Shown in pieces: positions 6,162-10,753 of a DNA stretch of 10,753 nucleotides; position 1 is the first letter of the stretch, and every line of letters starts with the position of its first letter. A model generated the notes under the pieces. That model was not told where the DNA came from. It did not search any database and was given only the letters and a program-made list of their open reading frames with translations. A program made the translations under genes and the position numbers. Source of the DNA: Actinomycetes bacterium (GTDB taxonomy: Bacteria; Actinomycetota; Actinomycetes; Mycobacteriales; Mycobacteriaceae); the NCBI GenBank assembly GCA_023415515.1, contig JAEZKH010000201.1, positions 1 to 10,753 of the forward strand. Reading direction: 5' to 3'.

Positions 6162-7481
6162 GTGATGAACCGCGCCCGTGAGGAGCCCACGCACCTGTGG
6201 CAGGCGCCGACCACGGCGAGCCCGGTGCACGCGACGGTCACGGTGCCGGGCTCGAAGTCGCAGACCAACCGCGCCCTTGTGCTGGCAGCGCTGGCGACCG
6301 GCGCCGGAACCTCGACGATCAGCGGTGCGCTGCGCAGCCGTGACACCGACCTGATGATCGAGGCGATCCGAACCCTCGGCGTCACCGTCGACGGCGACGG
6401 GACCGAGTTGGAGATCAGCGGCCGGATCGCGCCGGCCGCAGACGCCACCGTCGACTGCGGGCTCGCGGGAACCGTGCTGCGCTTCGTCCCGCCCGTCGCG
6501 GCACTGTCCACCGAGACCGTGGTGTTCGACGGCGACGAGCAGGCCCGTTCGCGACCGATCGCGCCGCTGCTGGACGCGCTGCGCAGCCTCGGCGTGGACA
6601 TCGACGCCGACGGCCTGCCGTTCCGGGTGCACGGCACCGGTGTGGTCGCAGGCGGCACCGTCGAGATCGACGCGTCGGCGTCGTCGCAGTTCGTCTCCGG
6701 GCTGCTGCTGTCCGGCGCATCGTTCACCGAGGGACTGACCGTCGTGCACAGCGGCGAGTCCGTGCCGTCGGCGCCGCATGTGGCGATGACGGTGGCGATG
6801 CTGCGCGACGCGGGCGTCGAGGTCGACGACACCGAGGCGAACCGGTGGCACGTCTCCCCCGGTCCGGTCGCTGCCCGCCGCTGGGTGATCGAACCGGACC
6901 TGTCCAACTCCGTTCCGTTCCTCGCCGCCGCGGTCGTCAGCGGCGGGATCGTGCGAATCGCAGGCTGGCCCGCCGCCAGCATCCAGCCTGCCGACATCAT
7001 CCTCGGCATCCTCGAGAAGCTCGGTTCGACTGTGCGACGCAGCAACTCGCATCTGGAGGTGCACGGATCGCACGGCCACGGCGGCCTCGACGTCGACCTT
7101 CACGACGTCGGCGAGCTCGCCCCCGCGGTCGCCGCCCTCGCCGCGCTCGCCGCGGAGGGTTCGGTGTCGCATCTGACGGGCATCGCGCATCTGCGCGGCC
7201 ATGAGACCGACCGCTTGGCCGCGCTCTCGGCCGAGATCAACGGTCTCGGCGGCAGGTGCGAGGAGATTCCCGACGGCCTCGTCATCACCGCGGTGCCGCT
7301 GCACGGCGGTCAGTGGCGGTCCTACGCCGACCACCGGATGGCGACCGCGGGAGCGATCGTCGGGCTCCGGGTGCCCGGCGTAGAAGTCGAAGACATCGCC
7401 ACCACGTCGAAGACGCTGCCGGGTTTCCCGCAGATGTGGTCCGGCATGCTGGCGGGTCAGTCGACAATGCCCGAGGGATGA
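6162..7481 (+). CDS. aroA: 3-phosphoshikimate 1-carboxyvinyltransferase (EPSP synthase)
   Basis: This enzyme transfers the enolpyruvyl group of PEP to shikimate-3-phosphate, the sixth step of the shikimate pathway to chorismate and aromatic amino acids. The 439 residues cover the whole family length. Visible landmarks are V-P-G-S-K-S-Q-T-N-R-A (28-38, substrate-binding Lys and Arg), L-R-S-R-D-T (57-62), D-C-G-L-A-G-T-V-L-R-F (98-108, the PEP-binding loop), A-R-S-R-P-I (128-133), S-A-S-S-Q-F (172-177), E-P-D-L-S-N (244-249), L-R-G-H-E-T-D-R (344-351) and Y-A-D-H-R-M-A (388-394). Sequence and length resemble M. tuberculosis AroA closely. The start is GTG 6162 with AGGA seven bases before it; ATG 6165 is an equally good alternative that differs by one residue. 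The stop codon overlaps the rsgA ATG, so the two genes are translationally coupled. Confidence 0.97.
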   Translation: MMNRAREEPTHLWQAPTTASPVHATVTVPGSKSQTNRALVLAALATGAGTSTISGALRSRDTDLMIEAIRTLGVTVDGDGTELEISGRIAPAADATVDCGLAGTVLRFVPPVAALSTETVVFDGDEQARSRPIAPLLDALRSLGVDIDADGLPFRVHGTGVVAGGTVEIDASASSQFVSGLLLSGASFTEGLTVVHSGESVPSAPHVAMTVAMLRDAGVEVDDTEANRWHVSPGPVAARRWVIEPDLSNSVPFLAAAVVSGGIVRIAGWPAASIQPADIILGILEKLGSTVRRSNSHLEVHGSHGHGGLDVDLHDVGELAPAVAALAALAAEGSVSHLTGIAHLRGHETDRLAALSAEINGLGGRCEEIPDGLVITAVPLHGGQWRSYADHRMATAGAIVGLRVPGVEVEDIATTSKTLPGFPQMWSGMLAGQSTMPEG

Positions 7482-8458
7482 GCTCACGCCAGTACGACGA
7501 GTCAGACGTCCGGATCCGCCCCGGACGCGGCTCCCGGCCGCGCACCAAGACCCGTCCCGATCATGCCGACGCCAGGGAAGGCATGGTCGTGACGGTCGAC
7601 CGCGGACGCTGGGGATGCGCGCTCGGCGGCGACCCGGCCCGCCGGGTGACCGCGATGCGGGCCCGCGAACTAGGCCGGACCTCGATCGTGGTCGGCGACG
7701 ACGTCGCGTTGGTGGGCGACCTGTCCGGCAGGACGGACACCCTGGCCCGGATCGTGCGCCGCGGCGAACGTCGAACGGTGTTGCGGCGCACCGCCGATGA
7801 CACCGATCCGACCGAGCGGGTGGTCGTCGCGAACGCCGATCAACTGCTGATCGTCGTCGCATTGGCCGACCCGCCACCGCGCACCGGCCTCGTCGAACGT
7901 GCCCTGATCGCCGCCTACGCGGGCGGCTTGACCCCGATCCTGTGCCTGACGAAGACCGACCTCGCACCGGCGGAACCGTTCGCCGCGCAGTTCGCCGACC
8001 TCGAGTTGACGGTCGCGACCGCGGGCCGCGACGATCCCCTCGACGTGGTCTCACCCATGCTGACCGACAAGGTCACGGTGCTGCTCGGCCACTCCGGCGT
8101 CGGCAAGTCGACCCTGGTGAATCGACTGGTTCCCGATGCGGATCGCGCCATCGGCGACGTGTCCGGCGTCGGCAAGGGGCGACACACGTCGACGCAGTCG
8201 GTCGCGCTCCCGCTCGACGGGTCGGGCTGGGTCATCGACACCCCGGGGATCCGGTCGTTCGGGCTCGCCCACATCGAACCCGACGACGTCCTGCTGGCGT
8301 TCTCGGACCTGGCCGAGGCGATCGCCGACTGTCCCCGCGGGTGCGGTCACCTCGGTCCACCGGCAGACCCCGAGTGCGCGCTCGACGCGCTGACCGGACC
8401 CGCCGCCGGGCGCGTCGCGGCGGCACGGCGTCTGCTGGCCGCGCTTCGGGAGAGTTAG
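7478..8458 (+). CDS. rsgA: Ribosome small subunit-dependent GTPase A
   Basis: RsgA (YjeQ) is a circularly permuted GTPase that checks late maturation of the 30S subunit. The 326 residues show a basic N-terminus, an OB-fold region (about 36-100), then G-motifs in permuted order. G4 is T-K-T-D (158-161), G1/P-loop is G-H-S-G-V-G-K-S (204-211), a G2-like switch region is G-K-G-R-H-T-S-T (232-239), and G3 is D-T-P-G (254-257). A C-terminal zinc knuckle follows: C285, C289, H291 and C300. The frame is open upstream to 7256, but that part lies inside aroA. ATG 7478, overlapping the aroA stop as ATGA, matches the expected N-terminus, and GAGGG stands directly before it. Coupling with aroA is conserved in M. 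tuberculosis (Rv3227-Rv3228, from memory). The stop codon overlaps that of the convergent SDR gene. Confidence 0.97.
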   Translation: MSSRQYDESDVRIRPGRGSRPRTKTRPDHADAREGMVVTVDRGRWGCALGGDPARRVTAMRARELGRTSIVVGDDVALVGDLSGRTDTLARIVRRGERRTVLRRTADDTDPTERVVVANADQLLIVVALADPPPRTGLVERALIAAYAGGLTPILCLTKTDLAPAEPFAAQFADLELTVATAGRDDPLDVVSPMLTDKVTVLLGHSGVGKSTLVNRLVPDADRAIGDVSGVGKGRHTSTQSVALPLDGSGWVIDTPGIRSFGLAHIEPDDVLLAFSDLAEAIADCPRGCGHLGPPADPECALDALTGPAAGRVAAARRLLAALRES

Positions 8459-9294
8459 AGGACCGGCCTGCCGCCCGTGACCGCCACGCGGGCCCCCGAG
8501 ACGTAGCTGGCCTCGTCGGAGGCCAACATCACATACACCGGTGCCAGTTCAGCGGGCTGCCCGGCCCGGCCGAGCGGAGTGTTCTCCCCGAAGGACGCAA
8601 CCTTCTCCTCGGGCATCGTGGCGGGGATCAGCGGTGTCCAGACCGGCCCTGGTGCAACACTGTTCACCCGGATGCCCCGCTCGCCAAGCATTTGCGCGAG
8701 GCTGGCCGAGAAGTTGGCGATGGCGGCCTTGGTCGCGGCATACGGCGCAAGCGTGGGTGATGGCATATCCGAGTTGACCGAAGAACTCCCGATCACCGAA
8801 GCCCCCGCACCCATGTGCGGCAGCGCGGCCTTGAGCAGATAGAAATATGCCCCGACGTTGAGCCGGAACGTGTAGTCCCATTCCTCGTCGCTGATCTCGT
8901 CGAGGCTCTCGTGGGTCATTTGATACGCGGCGTTGCTGACCAGTACGTCGATCCCGCCGAATTCCGTTGCGGCGCGGTCCACCACGGCGCGGCAGTGGGC
9001 GGGGTCCGACAGGTCGCCCGCGACGAGCACGCACCGACGGCCGGCGGCCTCGACGAGTTCGGCGACCTCCTGCGCATCGGAGTGCTCGTTGAGGTAGGCG
9101 ATCAGAACGTCGGCGCCCTCGCGCGCGTAGGCGATTGCGACCGCGCGCCCGATGCCGCTGTCTCCCCCGGTGATGATCGCGCGCTTGCCGCGCATTCGGC
9201 CCGACCCCCGATAGCTGTTCTCGCCGCAATCCGGCACCGGGTCCATGGCCGACTGCACCCCGGGTGGCTTTTGCTGCTGCTCAGGGAACCCCAT
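8455..9294 (-). CDS. SDR-family oxidoreductase, YghA/YhxC stress type
   Basis: The protein has 279 residues and is a soluble NAD(P)-dependent dehydrogenase or reductase. The N-terminal tail is polar (MGFPEQQQKP, then M-D-P-V-P and Y-R-G-S-G-R-M-R-G-K). It is typical of the YghA/YhxC/YdaD subgroup, some members of which belong to general stress regulons. The Rossmann motif T-G-G-D-S-G-I-G (42-49), N-A-A (121-123), N146, S172, Y185 and K189 form the usual SDR cofactor and catalytic set. P-G-P-V-W-T-P (215-221) follows. The frame continues to 9372, but GGAGG at 9303-9307 lies eight bases before the ATG at 9294, and the family tail begins there, so I set the start at 9294. The gene is divergent from the AKR gene with 157 bases between them. 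Its substrate is unknown. Confidence 0.93.
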   Translation of the reverse strand: MGFPEQQQKPPGVQSAMDPVPDCGENSYRGSGRMRGKRAIITGGDSGIGRAVAIAYAREGADVLIAYLNEHSDAQEVAELVEAAGRRCVLVAGDLSDPAHCRAVVDRAATEFGGIDVLVSNAAYQMTHESLDEISDEEWDYTFRLNVGAYFYLLKAALPHMGAGASVIGSSSVNSDMPSPTLAPYAATKAAIANFSASLAQMLGERGIRVNSVAPGPVWTPLIPATMPEEKVASFGENTPLGRAGQPAELAPVYVMLASDEASYVSGARVAVTGGRPVL

Positions 9295-9349
9295 TGGCGC
9301 TTCCTCCCACTCGACGATCGGCGCTGCTGCCGCTGCCGACCCGACGCAC

Positions 9350-9377
9350 ATACCCGCAACCGGCGTGGCCAATCAAC
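9350..9377 (-). promoter_or_regulatory. Possible SigF-like promoter for the SDR gene
   Basis: On the minus strand GGGTAT (9355-9350) is preceded, 16 bases earlier, by GTTGAT (9377-9372). Mycobacterial SigF promoters follow roughly GGTTT, 15-17 bases, GGGTA. The -10 is a full match and the -35 a partial one. Transcription would start near 9343, leaving about 49 bases before the SDR ATG with its Shine-Dalgarno included. A stress sigma factor would suit this SDR subgroup. Confidence 0.35.
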
Positions 9378-9437
9378 GGACATAATTCAGCCGGCTGTGG
9401 TGTTTGACGCTTTCGAGTACAGGGCAGGCTGACGTCA

Positions 9438-9444
9438 AAGGAGG
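9438..9444 (+). promoter_or_regulatory. Shine-Dalgarno that fixes the AKR start
   Basis: AAGGAGG is a near-perfect complement of the 16S rRNA tail and stands seven bases before GTG 9452. It rules out the in-frame TTG at 9404 as the start. Confidence 0.85.
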
Positions 9445-9451
9445 ATCAACT

Positions 9452-10300
9452 GTGAGCCACGTACCCACGATCGAACTGAATGACGGCGCCGCAATCCCTC
9501 AGCTGGGGTTCGGTGTCTTCCAGATCGAGCCGAGCGAGACGGCCGAGGCGGTCAGGACCGCACTGGACCTCGGCTACCGCCACATCGACACCGCGGAGAT
9601 GTACCAGAACGAAGCCGGTGTGGGGCAGGGCATCCGCGACGCAGGCGTCGCGCGCGATGAGGTGTATGTCACCAGCAAGCTCAACAACGGTTTCCACCGC
9701 CCCGATGACGCCCGCCGCGCCTTCGACGGCACGCTGTCCGAACTCGGCTTCGACTACGTGGACCTGTTCTTGATCCACTGGCCGCTTCCCACGCTCTACG
9801 ACGGCGACTTCGTGTCGACGTGGCGGGTGCTCGAGGAGTTCAAGCGCGACGGCCGGGCCCGCAGCATCGGGGTGTCGAATTTCCAGGTGCCCCACCTCGA
9901 GCGGTTGGCGAAGGAAACCGAGATCGTGCCCGCGGTCAACCAGATCGAGGTGCACCCGTATTTCGGCAACGAAGAGGTGCGCGGCTATGGGCAGCGGCAC
10001 GGCATCGTCACCGAGGCGTGGTCGCCGATTGCGCAGGGCGCGGTTCTCGACGACCAGGTCGTCGAGGGCGTGGCGAACGCGACGGGCAAGTCGCCGGCTC
10101 AGGTGGTGTTGCGGTGGCACATCCAGCGCGGTGACATCGTGTTCCCGAAGTCGGTGACTCCCGAGCGGATCAAGGAGAATCTCGATATCTTCGATTTCGA
10201 ACTGAGCCCCGATGACATGGACGCCCTCACCGAGCTGGACAAGGGCGAGAAAGGTCGCAGAGGACCGAACCCCGACACGTTCGACTACATCCCCAGCTGA
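9452..10300 (+). CDS. Aldo/keto reductase, AKR5 / 2,5-diketo-gluconate reductase-like
   Basis: This is an NADPH-dependent reductase of aldehydes and ketones, 282 residues from the GTG at 9452, full length for the family. The catalytic tetrad is complete: D46 and Y51 in H-I-D-T-A-E-M-Y, K76 in V-T-S-K-L, and H109 in L-I-H-W-P. I-G-V-S-N-F (139-144) and N-Q-I-E (163-166) line the cofactor and substrate pocket. F-P-K-S-V-T-P-E-R-I-K-E-N (231-243) with K233, S234 and R239 is the 2'-phosphate clamp for NADPH. It resembles mycobacterial AKRs such as Rv2971 and its M. smegmatis relative, linked to methylglyoxal and other reactive carbonyls; the real substrate here is not known. The gene is divergent from the SDR. 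A short A/T-rich patch containing CATAAT (9381-9386) might be a -10 but lacks a -35. Confidence 0.95.
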   Translation: MSHVPTIELNDGAAIPQLGFGVFQIEPSETAEAVRTALDLGYRHIDTAEMYQNEAGVGQGIRDAGVARDEVYVTSKLNNGFHRPDDARRAFDGTLSELGFDYVDLFLIHWPLPTLYDGDFVSTWRVLEEFKRDGRARSIGVSNFQVPHLERLAKETEIVPAVNQIEVHPYFGNEEVRGYGQRHGIVTEAWSPIAQGAVLDDQVVEGVANATGKSPAQVVLRWHIQRGDIVFPKSVTPERIKENLDIFDFELSPDDMDALTELDKGEKGRRGPNPDTFDYIPS

Positions 10301-10315
10301 CACATCCGCCACTTT

Positions 10316-10348
10316 GGACTATCTCGTCTCATTCGCGCAGATAGTTCC
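10316..10348. repeat. Imperfect inverted repeat next to the lipoprotein promoter
   Basis: GGACTATC (10316-10323) is mirrored by GATAGTTCC (10340-10348), giving eight pairs with a single bulged T and a 16-base loop. It ends one base before the -35 hexamer. It might be an operator or a weak terminator of the AKR gene; there is no T run after it. The half-site ATAGTTC recurs at 10375-10381, overlapping the -10. Confidence 0.35.
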
Positions 10349-10349
10349 A

Positions 10350-10379
10350 TTGACGAGTGTTGATCTTGGACGATATAGT
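10350..10379 (+). promoter_or_regulatory. Sigma-A type promoter for the lipoprotein gene
   Basis: TTGACG (10350-10355) and TATAGT (10374-10379) are separated by 18 bases, each differing from the consensus by one base. Transcription would start near 10386, about 43 bases before the ATG. This is the best promoter match in the window, and the surrounding 128-base gap is notably richer in A/T than the rest. Confidence 0.68.
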
Positions 10380-10428
10380 TCAGTTCGTATTCTCAGGTTG
10401 TACTCATGCGACGAACAGGAACCACATC

Positions 10429-10704
10429 ATGGAGAAAGGCAGGCTGACCCGTCGAGTCGCCGCCGCGCTCGGTATCGCGGCCGTCATTTCGATGGGTGCG
10501 CTGACCGCTTGCGGCAGCGAGGAGAAAGAGGCCCCTTCGGAGACCTCAACGACAACGACCACCACGACTTCGTCGCCGGCGCCCGCCGAGCCGACCGAGA
10601 AGGCCCCCCGACTCGATCCCAACGGGCCGAACCCGTTCTCGCCTGACGTCAAGGCGCCCGCTGCGCCGACGGCGGTCCCGGGCAACAAGGAGAACACCGG
10701 CTAG
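10429..10704 (+). CDS. Small Thr/Pro-rich lipoprotein, function unknown
   Basis: The protein has 91 residues. A basic start (K3, R5, R8, R9) is followed by a hydrophobic segment at 10-24 and a lipobox L-T-A-C with C28. It should therefore be cleaved by LspA, lipidated, and held in the cell envelope as a mature form of 64 residues. After the Cys come charged residues (G-S-E-E-K-E), a Thr/Ser run near 42-53, then a Pro/Ala-rich tail containing P-N-G-P-N-P-F-S-P. The tail is disordered and has no recognisable domain. The start at 10429 has AGGA at 10417-10420 with an eight-base spacer. An open frame reaching back to 10357 lies over the promoter and has no signal-peptide logic. It probably forms its own transcription unit. 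I do not recognise the family; it could be an envelope linker protein. Confidence 0.78.
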   Translation: MEKGRLTRRVAAALGIAAVISMGALTACGSEEKEAPSETSTTTTTTTSSPAPAEPTEKAPRLDPNGPNPFSPDVKAPAAPTAVPGNKENTG

Positions 10705-10753
10705 CAGTCATCGCGACCACCGGCAGATCGGACCGAGCGGGCCAGTTATCGAC
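10705..10753. other. Right edge, no feature seen
   Basis: The 49 bases after the lipoprotein stop hold no clear hairpin with a T run and no start with a ribosome-binding site. Confidence 0.5.

Noticed and set aside
5945..7045. A 366-codon minus-strand open frame over the SRAP start and aroA
   Set aside because: Ser/Thr/Pro-rich shadow of aroA and part of the SRAP gene, with no domain.
7256..7477. Upstream extension of rsgA inside aroA
   Set aside because: RsgA proteins begin near 7478, and the ATGA overlap gives a natural coupled start.
6096..8054. A 652-codon minus-strand open frame across aroA and rsgA
   Set aside because: It is antisense to two unmistakable housekeeping genes, its translation is Arg/Gly/Pro-rich with no motif, and long antisense frames are normal at this GC content.
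9295..9372. 26-residue N-terminal extension of the SDR
   Set aside because: An excellent GGAGG stands before ATG 9294, and the family's polar tail begins there.
9404..9451. TTG start for the AKR
   Set aside because: The extension reads through the AAGGAGG site of GTG 9452.

Overview
The window comes from a high-GC actinobacterium, most likely a Mycobacterium or Mycolicibacterium. The evidence is the GC-rich third codon positions throughout, the GTG starts, and close resemblance of AroA and RsgA to their mycobacterial counterparts. The order SRAP protein / aroA / rsgA also matches, from memory, Rv3226c-Rv3227-Rv3228 of M. tuberculosis. No tRNA, rRNA, CRISPR array, insertion sequence or phage gene is visible.

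Left part (1-2198). A partial minus-strand gene for a Gln/Pro/Tyr-rich single-pass membrane protein runs off the left edge. Divergent from it is a two-gene unit, coupled by a 4-base GTGA overlap. The first gene encodes a small membrane-anchored protein with an N-W-x-L-F-A-P motif (DUF5819-like). The second encodes a multipass HTTM-domain protein related to vitamin K-dependent gamma-carboxylase and SdpB. This pair is the least understood part of the window.

Middle part (2211-5346). An aldehyde dehydrogenase and a DUF2071/YqjF-like protein lie on the minus strand, 45 bases apart, and probably form one unit. A class I SAM-dependent methyltransferase diverges from them. The methyltransferase ATG and the DUF2071 ATG overlap by two bases. 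The methyltransferase looks leaderless, with a -10 element six bases before its ATG.

Core part (5350-8458). An SRAP-domain abasic-site DNA-protein crosslinking protein is divergent from aroA (EPSP synthase). aroA overlaps rsgA (ribosome small subunit assembly GTPase) by ATGA. These are conserved housekeeping genes.

Right part (8455-10753). An SDR oxidoreductase of the YghA/stress type is convergent with rsgA, and their stop codons overlap. It is divergent from an AKR5-type aldo/keto reductase that has a perfect Shine-Dalgarno. A small Thr/Pro-rich lipoprotein behind a strong-looking sigma-A promoter follows. The SDR, AKR and aldehyde dehydrogenase would together give the region several routes for carbonyl or aldehyde turnover, but nothing in the sequence ties them into one pathway.

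Several starts were moved inward from the longest open frame, on Shine-Dalgarno, catalytic-residue or operon-overlap grounds. I see no clear novel defence, secretion or mobile system. The best leads are the DUF5819-like/HTTM pair, the overlapping divergent starts at 4564-4565, and the inverted repeat next to the lipoprotein promoter.
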